Assembly (NCBI GenBank): GCA_035578905.1
Contig: JAQJVL010002613.1
Location: forward strand, 1-64,000
Source: Stictocephala bisonia
Lineage: Eukaryota; Arthropoda; Insecta; Hemiptera; Membracidae
DNA length: 64,000 bases
Direction of reading: 5' to 3'
In this document: positions 43,993 to 55,627 of the stretch, in pieces
Layout: every line of letters starts with the position of its first letter
Position numbering within the stretch: position 1 is the first letter of the stretch
The notes under the pieces: model-generated
Told to the model about the DNA's origin: nothing
Databases searched by the model: none
What the model saw: only the letters and a program-made list of their open reading frames with translations
Position numbers and translations under genes: made by a program

Positions 43993-45794
43993 GTAAGTTT
44001 ATCTATAAACATTATAAATCAATTAATAGTAACAATGATTATGCAAATTCACCATTCATAACTAATCTTACTTTAATATTGTGAGTCTTATGTGCAGTAA
44101 TAGTATATTTTTCATACCAACTTACATGCTATTACAACTAGAATAGCAAATATGCAATATTTTAAAGAAAACCCCTCCAAGGTAATTCTGTTTGGAGGTA
44201 CTTATTGTATTATATATTTATTAATAAAACTAGATAAAAAGCTGATACTATAAATATTTTATTCCCTATAAAAAAAAAAAATAAATAAAATTCAACAATT
44301 AAAAAGATGTAAGACATTCAAACATTTAATGTTATCAACAAAATAATCTATAACCAAGAAGATGTTATAGATTTTATAACATTTATTTAATAACTTATAG
44401 AAGAATAACTTCACATTTGGTAGCATTTCTAATTATAGGTGTTTTAAACACTCATAAGCAACCTTAAACACGGCCCAATGGATCTGTAATGGCGGCGTGG
44501 TTTGCCAACAGATAGCAGCACACAGCGCATATGTGCAGAACGGCAATCGCAATACTACAACAACAGAATTCCAAAAGAGTACTTACATTAAAAACACACC
44601 TCGTATTAGGTTTATAATAAATGTTATTACACTCTAAGTAGTGTATAATTGAGAGAGTTAACCTTTCTGAACATCAAACCTATATAAAATCAACAGTTTT
44701 TCAAAAACCTTTTAAATTGAATTTTAACTATAGTCAATACAAAGTAACTAGCTTAAACACAAGCTTTTTTTTAATTCTTAGCACTGCAGTCTAACTTATT
44801 GGACCACTAGCTTTATTTTTATATTGAATTCTGCTAAAAATATATCAAACTACATGAATCAATCCAGTATATATGGACTACGCTCGAAATGTTTTTGTTC
44901 TCTTTGTTTTTCGTATGTTTTGACAACAGCTTTTATACATTGTGTCTTTAAATCAGCTTTAGTTTATTGTGTATAGTTAGTAAGTGTGTTATATTTTGTT
45001 GACAAATGTTTTGTTAGTTAACATATTTTTCATCCCTTTTCCATTCTTGCAGGGAAGGGGTTTGTCAGGCTCGGTTTTCACACCAGTAATGTTTTGGATA
45101 AATGGTAAAAATAAATAGCATCTAAATAATTTAAATAATATCTCCAAAATTGTGTGATAGTGCGTAAATAAAGTCTGTTAATAGTTATGTCTTATATTGA
45201 CACATTCATAGACATATTGCAAGAATGTCTTACACAAAACCTTACCTAAAAGGAAAAGCCTTCAAATATGAGATACATTATAGATAGCACAATAAGTATT
45301 GCTATAAAAGTAGTTGTAAGTGGATCATATATTTCTAGTTACATTAATGCTTTAAAAAATTAATGTTACATTCTCAAATATTTAGTTAGAAAAAAGTATT
45401 TATTTACATTTTTCTACATATTATTTCAAAGACAATCCAGTAACCTAAAAGAATAAAACACAAATTGAGATTATCTCATAAAAAAACTTTGTTGATATAT
45501 GTAAAAACTGTTTATTGCCTACAACAGGCTTTACATTTTTAGCTTCAGTAACCAAACTATTGATAAATTTGGTTTTATTAATCTTTAACTGGTTAACAAA
45601 CTGTAATCTGTAGGTAAACATTAATTTGCTACTAATGAGATGAGTTAATATTCAATTAGTAGTAACTTCAATTTTGGCAAAAAGTAACAAAAAAATCAGT
45701 ATAAAATATTTACATAATAAAGTTGTAAATAATTAAGTGTTTTAAAAGATATTTCTTTGGCTTGTCTTAATTGCCAAATTTACTTGACTTTCAG
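43993..45794 (+). other. Pvr intron, exon 11 to exon 12
   Basis: A mariner-type arm lies at 44437-44605. The rest is AT-rich, without recognised genes or element ends. Confidence 0.65.
44437..44605. mobile_element. Solo right arm of the long-TIR mariner family
   Basis: CTCATAAGCAACCTTAAACA, GGATCTGTAATGGCGGC, ATAGCAGCACACAGCGCAT and CCAAAAGAGTACTTACATTA match the right arms of 55628-56556 and 25577-26504 in order. The left part is missing. Confidence 0.8.
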
Positions 45795-45916
45795 ATCTAC
45801 AGAAACCAGTTATTTTCAAGAATGTGAACACAAGTTGGGTTGTGGAATCTGGAAGGACATTAGTGTTCAAGTGTGAGGTTATAGGAGCTCCCACACCCAT
45901 CGTTGTCTGGTACAAA
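45795..45916 (+). CDS. Pvr: Pvr exon 12: first half of Ig domain 7
   Basis: Acceptor GACTTTCAG, donor GTAAGT; phase 1 in, phase 0 out. It encodes NLQKPVIFKNVNTSWVVESG, then RTLVFKCEVIGAPTPIVVWY. B-strand cysteine in LVFKCEV, GAPTP turn and C-strand tryptophan are classical I-set features. NTS is an N-glycosylation site. Ig7 of VEGF receptors makes homotypic membrane-proximal contacts. Confidence 0.92.
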
Positions 45917-45942
45917 GTAAGTTATTAGCTTTATTTTTTAAT

Positions 45943-46022
45943 TTTATTCTTAAGATGCCGATCATCAAGATATGGGAAAATATGAGTTTCGAATGAGTGT
46001 AATGAGTGTAAATGAGTGATTG
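45943..46022 (-). repeat. SINE 3' fragment
   Basis: TTCTTAAGATGCCGATCATC, then ATATGGGAAAATATGAGTTTC and GAATGAGTGTAATGAGTGT match the tail half of the SINE. It lies just downstream of exon 12. Confidence 0.8.
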
Positions 46023-47058
46023 TCCGATGTTGGCAGTGTGCATGGTGGGCTAGATACCAGTCAGCTGATGATGTACAGCTTCTGTTGGCATTCCCAATTC
46101 TCTATTGATGTGCCATAGTTTAATGTTAGATCTGTTATGGGGCTAATGAATTGATTAATTTTATTCATTTTAATGTATCAATCTAAATTTAATTAGAAAA
46201 TGAATCACATTACTAACTGTAATTGACATTTTTAATACCATAATTTAAACATTATAAATGTGCATAATATCTATTTAAACATTTTACAATAAATAAAAAT
46301 AGTTGATAGAATAAAAATCGTATTGCAATGCAAACTATTTTAATTAGGCTACATAGTTTCTTTACAATATTAGTTACAAGGCAAATTACTCAAAGTGTAA
46401 ATACAAATTTTAATGAAAATCTATCCATGATAGTATACGCAATCGCAGTTTTAATCAACAGAAACTAAATAATACGACAAGCATAGCAGTCTGTACATGA
46501 CTTGACTCTGCCTCGCTCGAGCTCCAAAAATCACATCTTTTGAAATTTTCTCCCTGATATCTGTTTTCAAGCCATTTTAAAATGGCAAATTTGCCTTTAT
46601 TTAGACATTTTACGTTCATCAGAATATAATTTAAGTATTTTTTCTCAAGATAAATCATCATTCCTTAAAACCATAATTGATATGAATTATTTGATTTTGT
46701 TTGCTATAAATAGGTATACAAATTACCTAAAGTTTTATATAAAGGTTTTTTAATATTTACTAAAATGAAGTTATTCAGTATATATTACGAAATATTTAAA
46801 TTTAGATTAAGATAAAAATATATTAACACATGAGATTTATTTTTACGTTGTAAGTTTCTTATAAGTAATGCGGGTGATGTGAGTAGTCATAAGTTATGTA
46901 TGAAAAACACCCCTGCAATGAAAGTAAAAGGATTCATTCGCTTATTTACTTAACTACAATTTAAAATCCAATTTACGGTTATTTTACAGAATGAATTCAA
47001 TTTTATATTTTATAATTTAGTCTGGTAACTAAATTCAACACTACAGCCAGATTAATTG

Positions 47059-49976
47059 TAACCCTCGGGCACACACGTTTTTTTTGTAGCACAATCAGAC
47101 GCGTGGGGTGTTTTCCACCCCATTTTGTTTTTTTTTATTTTGTACATACAAATGTCTTAATTTGTTTCTTTTTTAATATAGTACTTTTTAAATGGTTTCC
47201 TTTAGAAACCCTACAGTGAATTTTAAGATATCAGATTAAGTTTTAAATTCTTATGAACTAATTGTTGTAGAATGTAATTTTCATAAAATGTTATATTGTA
47301 TTTATATAAAATATTTTAATAAATACTTGGACAATAAATATAAAATTGATTTCTTTATTATAGTTTTGAGAAAGGTAATAGAAACAATTTAACCCTTTAA
47401 CGCTAACTGGTTGAAATATCAACCACCACACAAATCTCTCTGTGCACGCCTTAATTTAGCGGTAATTCCCCAGACGCACGGTGGTCGAAATTTCGACCAC
47501 CCCTAAAATCTCTCTATGCACACTTTCAAGATTTTGAGTTTCAAACTCTTTTTTCAATGTAATCTAATAAATAGGCCTTATTTAGGTTGGGAAAAATATT
47601 TTAAAAAATTAACTGTTTTATTTGCCAAATTTAAGGATATGGTTGATATTTCGACCAGTGTGCTTTAGGGTAACTAAAGAACACCTTATGATCACTGGTC
47701 GAAATATCAACCACTAATAGAAAGGGATTTTAAAATACGCAAAATGTAATGAAAGCACCATTTATTTATTAAAAATATAAGTTTTAAAATATACAGAAAT
47801 ATCATAAAATCCCTAGATAATTAATATGAAAATTTGATATAAAAGTCCAACAAATATAGTATCACTATCCACTATATTTGTTAATATAAAATCAAAAATA
47901 TTTTACACTAAAGAGTTGTTTTACACCAAAGATTTTTATTGTATAACCTACTTGAAACTGTAAAACTTAATATATTTAATTATTGACAAAATTATTTATA
48001 CCTAAAATCTTAATCCTAATAATTAAAAACTTAAGTTTACTTGAAAAACTTAAATCTAAAAAGAAGTTATAAACATATTATGATAATGGCTTATTGCTTG
48101 TCCAACAAATATAGTATCACTACAAAAAAAAAAAAAATACGTTGAAAGCGTGTCGAATAAATCGGCAGGATATTCTTCATCTCTTCTTCTTCTTTTACGG
48201 CGATCCCCTTCAGATGCCATCTTCAAGGAAAAAATCATTGTTAAAAATATAACACTGATTAATAAAAATATATAATATAAATATGAAATTAAAAAATATA
48301 TATGTAACATTATTCAAATATATTATATTTGAATAATCTTACATATATATTTTATATTATTGTTAAACATAAAATTACTTAATATATGCCTATATAATGT
48401 ACAACATTATCTGCGAGAATGATTGGCTGTCGGTTAATCGATAGGCTATGAAAATTGTTGTCATACAAATATATTTCTTTATTGTTCTATTGTTTATATT
48501 AAACATAAAATAATAACTATATTTTTTAAATTATTTTATGCTATATAATGTAGCCTTAATTGTAATGTAATATTAAGACCTTAAAAGTCATAATAACGTT
48601 AAAAACACAACAAAATGTAATAGAGTGCAATATCACTTCGTGCGAGCACTCACATTCCAGTAGACCACATGAGCACCGGAGTGTAATCAGGTAATTTGTC
48701 GGTATTTTGCTTATAACTTGCAAGCCCAAAGAGTAATGTCTTATTGAATTATTTTATCTTGTACAGGAGAATATTTACAGCAAATGTGTACAATACTACG
48801 TCAAAATTCTTAAAGATAAAGTTTCTATGTTAATTACAAAATGACTATAAAATGTTATGAATCTCGTTTACTGGGATATTTTAATTTTTTTAAGAGTTCA
48901 TATAGCTAATATAATTTGGAAACAAATAAAAATCTACTGTGTCATATACTACTATCATTGGTAAATATTTAATTATTTGTAAAAACTTACCTTCTATCAG
49001 TTGTTGACATAAAAATAGTGATAGACACAGATGTGGGAAAACGTGGCTGTCCTAAACGCACGCTGGTTGGGAAATGAACCACTATTTGTTGTGTACTCCG
49101 ACATAACGCAGCACGCGTTGAGAATCACATCCTTGTTATGTTCCCACGAGTCAGGTCCATCAATAGGATTGGCTGGCGCTCATAAGGACTATATTCGTCC
49201 AACAAAACAAGCGAAAATGAACTTTATTGACAGCGGTCGCCAAATCGACCAACGTGCGTTAACAAAACTAACGCTATTTGTAGGTGTGCACAATGAGTTT
49301 TTGCTAGTGGTTCAAATATCAACCAGTGTGCCTCAGGGGAAATTATTATAATTCTAGTGACCTATAAAGGGTTAAAAAGGTGTAAACATAGGTTTATTGG
49401 ACAAATGTTCAAGTAGTAATGAATAATGGTTGATTGTGGTTGGTCATATTACATTACGAAATAAAAACAAAATATTATTAGTTAAAATTCGTTAAATAAT
49501 AATCTGCTAATGAATTATTGTGTTTTATTTATAAAATATACAATATTTCTTCAGAGAAATACGTTCACTATCATCATCAGAAATTGTATTACTTTCTTCT
49601 TCACTCTCATCTAACATTTCCAAATCCTCCTTTGTTCTAAATTAAGCGCTCCATTTTCAATGTTTTTACAATATGTCTATATACATTAGTTACACAAAAA
49701 AGGTAGTAAAATGATAGTGAAAAACTAAATTCAACTGAAAAAATAATGGTTTGAAACTTGAAACGTAAGAACACACGTGGTGTGGAATACACCTCAACCT
49801 ACGTTTTGCACTGAGCAAGGGCAAAGTGGAAACTAGTTGATTATTTGTAGACAAGTTGATGGAGTAATAGGAGAAAGGTGCCCAGATGGGCGTTTGTGTA
49901 AACTGAAGGTTATTGCTCTTTTCTTAGTAACACATTCGGCTGGGGTGGATTCCACCCCGGTGCATGTGCTCAAGGG
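47059..49976 (-). mobile_element. Older piggyBac-like element hosting a second one
   Basis: The left end ACCCTCGGGCACACACG and, inverted, the right end ACCCTTGAGCACATGCAC agree. The right flank is TTAA, the left flank a degenerate GTAA. Palindromic subterminal words occur at both ends (GTGGGGTGTTTTCCACCCC; GGGGTGGATTCCACCCC). The minus strand near 49640-49555 reads TKEDLEMLDESEEESNTISD, an acidic N terminus of piggyBac style. The rest of the gene is missing. Confidence 0.65.
47393..49371 (-). mobile_element. Non-autonomous piggyBac-like element nested in another
   Basis: TTAA at 47389-47392 and 49372-49375 brackets ends CCCTTTA / TAAAGGG. Subterminal palindromes at the left (GGTTGAAATATCAACC, GGTCGAAATTTCGACC, GGTCGAAATATCAACC) and a related half-site at the right (GGTTCAAATATCAACC) copy the layout of the complete piggyBac with a different core. 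A short minus frame MASEGDRRKRRRRDEE (from 48218) may be the transposase N-terminal remnant. Confidence 0.75.
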
Positions 49977-50599
49977 TTAATTAATTTCAACAACAACAAA
50001 AAAATCAATGTAATAGACAACACAATCTACTTCGTATGCACGGCTAAGGAGCGTGTGGATGAGTATAGCACTACTCTTAACTTCAGCACTGTTGTCTAAC
50101 TTGAGCATCGCTGGGCTAGCAACATTAGGACCTGAATGAGTCAATCTATAAAAGCTGATATTTAGATTCAGAATTCAAACTAACATACTTAGTTTATTTA
50201 GAAAAATAGTACAGCTGCTTTAAATTACTGTAAGTAGAAATACATTATTTTAAAGCAGTAATACTATTAATATCAACAACCTCACTAACAAAATTATAGT
50301 TTTACTTGTAGTTATTATTATTGAGTGAGGAGGGGATGTAATATCCTGAGCCTAGGTAATCCAAATTTGGCTACATCACTGATTTGGGCTGCTTGTATGA
50401 GCTAAAATCTCATCTGATTGCAAAGTGTCTGAATTCTGAATAGTTAAACTGTATGGTATTGTCTTCTTATTGGTGACTTAATCTATAATTGACATAAACA
50501 GTGGCTGTAGTCATGTTCTTCATAAAATATACTTAATTTAACCCTTCATAAATAATGAGAAGTCATTTTGAGTAACCAAGTAATTTGATTCACCAACTC

Positions 50600-51497
50600 A
50601 AAAAATCACATCCATTCATAAACCAAGGTCATTCTGGGAACATTTTTTAGGGACTCTGTGTACAGCGCAAATATGACAATCAGAAACTTTATGTTCTATG
50701 TCTCCACTGATGGTTGGCAGCCTCACAATAGATTTTGGTAACTGTTAGCCGATTTATTAACTGCAAGGTGACCAGGTTGGATTCTGTATAAGACAGGTAG
50801 TTAGAGCATATGAGAAATAACAATTTTATTTGCCATCTCTCAAAACTCCATCTATGCAAGTTGAATCGTTGAACTTCAAATATATGTCTGAAGTTGGCTG
50901 TAGTTTATCTTTTCTGCAAATCCTCTACATTTAGATGACACGAGTCCATAATCTTTAGAAGTGTGTTATTTTACTTTGGCCAATATGATGTCTTTAGCAA
51001 TCTTTGTACAAAGCTTACTATTATGTTCATCATTAGCTAAGTCTTGCAGTCATAACAAAAAAATTATGCAATAAAGAATCATTCCTGATACATGGAATAT
51101 GAAAAAGTAATAAGCAAGCAAGCTTAAAGCATAAGGTAGCAACTGGGTTAAGTTTGCTTTCCCAATATTGATGTTAAAGATTTTCGATCTCTCAATATAT
51201 GAAATCTTGATCCCTTTAGGTACATGTCCAGTCTTTGCCACATTCTATAAATAGCCAATGCCTTTAGGACACAGTTTTCTTCAGTTATTAAAAGTAATCA
51301 GCAGAGAGTCTAGTTTCAAGATTAATTTCAAACAAAAGGTCAAAGGATGGGTGGTGAAGTAAGAATACGTTTAATATTTTAATGTTCATGTCTTGATCAT
51401 CACTCCAGATGATCTCAATATTTTTCAGTAGTTTTTTAAGTTGAGGAATCTTGATTTCAGCCTTAGAAGTAGGTCGAGGCAAATCCAAAATTTCCAT
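50600..51497 (-). pseudogene. Probable Ty3/gypsy-type pol fragment
   Basis: The minus strand reads MEILDLPRPTSKAEI (from 51497), similar to the connection motif of gypsy reverse transcriptases (P-x-P-x-(S/T)-x-x-E-h). HHPSFDLLFEINLETR follows where family members have HPDF-x-x-PF-x-L-x-TDAS. Text further down (AKDIILAKVK, KDYGLVSSKCRGFAEKI) is coding-like but not firmly placed. Stops are frequent, and no LTRs were recognised. Confidence 0.5.
50995..51063. repeat. Diverged single copy of the 72-bp minisatellite unit
   Basis: TAGCAATCTTTGTACAAAGC, TTACTATTATGTTCAT and CTTGCAGTCATAACAAAAA correspond to the 72-bp unit at 51702-52061. It lies inside the probable gypsy fragment and may represent the source sequence. 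Confidence 0.8.
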
Positions 51498-51701
51498 TAA
51501 TTGTTGTTAATTTGATTATATGGCATACTCTTAAGAAATTACCTCCAATTTTTCTTTTTTTACATTTTTTCTGATTCAGTATGGCATACTGTTCCTGTAA
51601 AAGACAGCATGTAGATATTTAAATCTTATTTTTCTTTACTATCAGCAATAATAAGGATGCATTGTGTTAATGTAGCCCTTAAGTTCAGAAAGATTTAAAA
51701 A

Positions 51702-52061
51702 GGTTGTCAGTTAGCGATCTTTGTACAAAACTTACTATTACGTTCATAGTAAGCCTTGCAGTCATAACAAAAAGGTTGTCAGTTAGCGATCTTTGTACAA
51801 AACTTACTACTACGTTCATAGTAAGCCTTGCAGTCATAACAAAAAGGTTGTCAGTCAGTGATCTTTGTACAAAACTTACTATTACGTTCATAGTAAGCCT
51901 TGCAGTCATAACAAAAAGGTTGTCAGTCAGCAATCTTTGTACAAAACTTACTATTACGTTCATAGTAAGCCTTGCAGTCATAACAAAAAGGTTGTCAGTT
52001 AGCGATCTTTGTACAAAACTTACTATTACGTTCATAGTAAGCCTTGCAGTCATAACAAAAA
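51702..52061. repeat. Minisatellite: five 72-bp units
   Basis: GGTTGTCAGTTAGCGATCTT through CAGTCATAACAAAAA repeats five times at exactly 72 bases with few substitutions. As 72 is divisible by three, open frames run through on both strands and give repeated peptides; these are by-products, not proteins. Near-identity shows recent expansion. Confidence 0.95.
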
Positions 52062-52301
52062 AAATATGGATTCCTCTGACACACTTATGTCCCAAAGCTC
52101 ATCATGTACATCAAATTAGAAAAATGTTTTAGCAAGAGTTTCCCTTGTGTTGGAAGAACAGACTATTATATTCCTGGGGTGAGTTTCCCTAAACCCCTCT
52201 TGTTTTTTCGCTTTTATCCTGGTTGAACCCCCTGTTCAAAACTCCTTCCGCCACCACTGATCACTGTCATCAGTGATCAGATGATGTAATTAAAGTTGCC
52301 A

Positions 52302-52562
52302 TGGGTAGCGTAGTTGGTTCAATTCCAGCTTTATGTGCTAAAGGTTGTCAGTTCGATCCCAATCAGAGTCAATACATTTTGAGAAGGATCAGCTGATAAT
52401 CACCGGCTGTTCATTTGTCATTGGGCTATTAATTAATGACACTTTCTAAGGAATAGTTGGCCTTAGTTTGTAACAATGTCTACATTCGCTCATCTACACT
52501 CATCACACTCATTCGAAATCCATATTCGCCCATATCTTGACGATCGGTGTCTTATGAATAAA
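52302..52562 (+). repeat. Full-length tRNA-derived SINE
   Basis: GGGTAGCGTAGTTGGTTCAA and GTCAGTTCGATCCC boxes, the same body as 36800-37065, and an AATAAATAAAAAAAAATAAAT tail. Lies about 220 bases upstream of exon 13. Confidence 0.92.
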
Positions 52563-52782
52563 TAAAAAAAAATAAATAAATAAAAGATAAACATTTTATA
52601 TAAAAAATATAATACAGACTGTCAAGTGTGCCATTCATAACAATAGGTTTTCAATTTGTATTGTTTGTTGTATTTTAGATTTACGACAAACGTTATTTTT
52701 ACTGTAGAGATTTGTACAGAACATGAATAAAATTAAAAGGACATCTCTGCTGGTTTGTATTTATTATAGATTTTAATTTCAG

Positions 52783-52939
52783 GATGGTGTTAAAGTGTCC
52801 AACAGTTCAAAATATGAGTTACACAACAATAGTCAAAAACTTATGGTACACGTTGGACTAGAGGAAGATGGGACCTATGTTTGTGATGCTGTGAATAAAG
52901 ATGGCCGTGACTCCCTGGAGTTTAAGATTACAGTGACTG
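52783..52939 (+). CDS. Pvr: Pvr exon 13: second half of Ig domain 7
   Basis: Acceptor TAATTTCAG, donor GTGAGT; phase 0 in, phase 1 out. It encodes DGVKVSNSSKYELHNNSQKL, then VGLEEDGTYVCDAVNKDGR and DSLEFKITVTG. EEDGTYVCDAVN is a classical F-strand/G-strand motif. NSS and NNS are N-glycosylation sites. With exon 12 it completes the membrane-proximal Ig domain. Confidence 0.93.
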
Positions 52940-55454
52940 GTGAGTACTCATTTAGTAACTGTCTGTCCCCTGTCAAGGCTGCGTGCACATGCTTGTTAAA
53001 ATTTTAACTTTTAGTACTTGACAATGTAATTAAAAATTATTGTTATCAATAGATTTTTTAATGCATATCAGTTTTTTACCTAAATTAATCGGACAATTTT
53101 AGGGTGTCTATAAACAAACATTAAACAAATAATGTTTAATAACACTTAAAACCATCCAATTAATTTGGAACAAAAACTGTCTTATATTAAAAAATCGATT
53201 ACAACCATTAATAACAGTAATTTTTAATTACAATATCAAGTACTAAAAGTTCAAATTTTAATTAGCATGTGCGTGCACCTTAACTAATGTGTTTTCAACA
53301 GGGGGATGGTTAGGTCATTAGACCCCTGGCTGCCTCTTCTTAGGTTGTCATAACCTATAACATTTCACAAGTAATACTGGTATTTTAAAGACATTTTTGT
53401 AAAGAAAATTATGTTTTCATAAAAACTTTTATTTTAACGCCCTTGGGGACACACATATATTGTGGACTTCAATTTCTGCAACTATTGTATGTTGTATTAA
53501 TTCATTTTTTTCACTCTAGAGTGTTTTTCTCTACAGTATGAATAATTTTAAACAATATTGTCTTGTATAGAGGTCAATATTGCAATATTTTGTTTAACAG
53601 GTTTTTTCAGTGTATGTTGTTGTTTCATGCGGTATCAGCCAGACCTGCTGAATAATAAAACATGGACGTTTTATTAATATTTTAATGTACATATTTTCTG
53701 CTGTATTTAAGCTAGGAATACGTTGAGAACGTTCAAAGTGGTATAATAATATTTGCTAATTTCGTCTATTCAAATCACTCTAATTTATTACATATGATAC
53801 AAACTATGTACCCTTTGTTTTATGTTAAAATAAAAAAAGTAATGTGCAAAAATGTTAGCTGTAAAAAACAAAATAGACCTTTGTTGAGTTTATTTCATGA
53901 TAACAAAACTTAACCTTTTTTTTAATTAGTGTTTCTGAATGTTTAAACATTTCCAACTAAAATAAATATTTTTGTTGTGAAAATATAATCATTTCAATAT
54001 AATCATTTAACTTTAAATGTTACTTTTTACAATGTTAAGTTACAAAATTTGGATGTTAACAACTTAAAAGACATATTCATTAATACTATTTTCAGTATCA
54101 AAAAAATATTTTTCCCATTTTAAATCCCTAGTTCAAGTTTTTTTTTTAATTTAATGTGTTTAAAGATAACAAATGGCATATATCCATTACTCAAATACAA
54201 AAAGACAACATTTTAAAAGCTGTAAAAATCATTGATATAATTAAACATTTTCATTCACAATTTTAAATTGTTATCCCAAAAGAAATATAAAGAAACAATG
54301 AAATGAATGTTAATTGTTCCATTTAACTGTTTCTTTTCAATACATAGAAATCTTCTACACTTCATATATGTGTGGAAGTTAATATGAATAAGTCATTTTC
54401 CAGTACAATTTGGTCCTGAACTTTAATTTAAGTTAGCTATGCGTAATTTACTTGAATTCATTTTTAAGATGTTTCGCTGCATCCATTTTTACTTTCAAGT
54501 GAAATCACCGATACTTCTAGAAATGAAAGCCCGCCTTAGAATTATTTTAAATATATAGAAGATAAGGCATAAATCATTTAAAAAGTAAAGTACAAGAGAT
54601 AAATTATTAACAAACATTGCCAGGAAAAGTTCATTGCTTAGGTAAAAGATTTTGTTGTAACTTTTACCATAATGATGTAGGTTAGTCAGAGAGAGTAAAA
54701 TTATGTTTACTAACATAAAAACAAGTTTATTGTGTTAAATTAACCACTTAGTTTATTTCTGATTGTAAAAAATACTTTAAATTACAATTAAGGTGTTTTA
54801 TTAAGTTATGAACCTATCATTTAAAATTAACTTGGTCATCAAAAGAGCCTTTTTTTATTTTGTTTGGTAGCTGCTGTTGCAGGGAGGTCAAAATATGTGA
54901 CAGTCCAGCTACCAGATTTGTTGCTTATTTAGAACTTCCCAAGGGGTTTGTACAGCTTTAAAGATTTGCTATGAATGCAAACACCACCCCTCCAATATAT
55001 AATACACAGATATAATTAATGGAAATATAAATGGCAATTGACACTAGATCAGTCATGTGATTGCTGATAGTCTATCGAGACTCTGAATCACATAGTTACA
55101 GAGTGCCCCTGTGCTCTTTTATGGAGGGATTAGCCAGCATAAATAGAATCAGCAAGGCAGGTCTTAAATGGCTTGACGGATTTAACATGAATTTTGGATC
55201 TTGTTCCAAATATATAACTGCTTCTTTTTTAAATAAATAAATGTTAGCTGACAAGAAACCATATGCTATACATACATATATTATGAATCAAAGTGGGATG
55301 TGTCCCTCCCCCCGGTTGCCTTTCAATGTTACTCAGTTTGTGTTGCTGTTGAAGGGTTGCTAAAAAGTGTAATAAGCGTTAACTTACAAACAACACAAAA
55401 CTTGAAATAAAAATGCTTTTCAATTCCAAATGATCTGTGTTTTTTTGGATTCAG
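52940..55454 (+). other. Pvr intron, exon 13 to exon 14
   Basis: AT-rich. GTGCGTGCACCTTAACTAA near 53269 and GGCTGCGTGCACATGCTTG near 52977 bracket a roughly 300-base stretch whose ends look inverted (CAAGTACTAAAAGTTCAAAT, 53237, versus TTAACTTTTAGTACTTGACAA, 53004), so 52965-53285 is probably a small palindromic MITE. Nothing else was recognised. Confidence 0.6.
52965..53285. mobile_element. Probable palindromic MITE, about 310 bp
   Basis: CAAGGCTGCGTGCACATGC, TTAAAATTTTAACTTTTAG and TACTTGACAATGTAATTAAA on the left are matched in inverse order on the right by TTTTTAATTACAATATCAAG, TACTAAAAGTTCAAATTTTAA and GCATGTGCGTGCACCTT. Central parts (AATCGGACAATTTTAGG; CCATCCAATTAATTTGG) pair less well. 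No target duplication was determined. Confidence 0.75.
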
Positions 55455-55564
55455 ATAAAACCAATAAGCTGTTGTTTATAATCTGCGTCTACGTACTTCC
55501 AATGATTGTCGTGTTTGTGGCAGTCATAGCAGTGCTTTATGCCAGGAGATCAAAGAAGCTGCGG
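55455..55564 (+). CDS. Pvr: Pvr exon 14: transmembrane helix
   Basis: Acceptor GGATTCAG, donor GTGAGT; phase 1 in, phase 0 out, 110 bases. It encodes DKTNK, a hydrophobic run of about 24 residues (LLFIICVYVLPMIVVFVAVI continuing AVLY), and the stop-transfer basic stretch ARRSKKLR. The order, outside-in, is as expected for a type I receptor. Confidence 0.93.
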
Positions 55565-55627
55565 GTGAGTCACCACCATCATAGTAGCACGATAGAATTA
55601 ATTGTTTACAGACTATCCATATGTACT

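Larger units (their letters stand above)
45917..52782 (+). other. Pvr intron, exon 12 to exon 13 (6.9 kb)
   Basis: Holds a SINE fragment (45943-46022), nested piggyBac-type elements (47059-49976 and 47393-49371), a probable gypsy pol fragment (50600-51497), a 72-bp minisatellite (51702-52061) and a full SINE (52302-52562). Bases 46023-47058 and 49977-50600 show nothing I can name. Confidence 0.7.

Noticed and set aside
49031..49351. 106-codon open frame on the + strand
   Set aside because: It lies in the end region of a piggyBac-like element, opposite to the expected transposase strand, and shows no family signature.
51685..52132. Repetitive open frames of 136 and 142 codons on opposite strands
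   Set aside because: Both are produced by the 72-bp minisatellite; no start context, homology or composition supports a protein.
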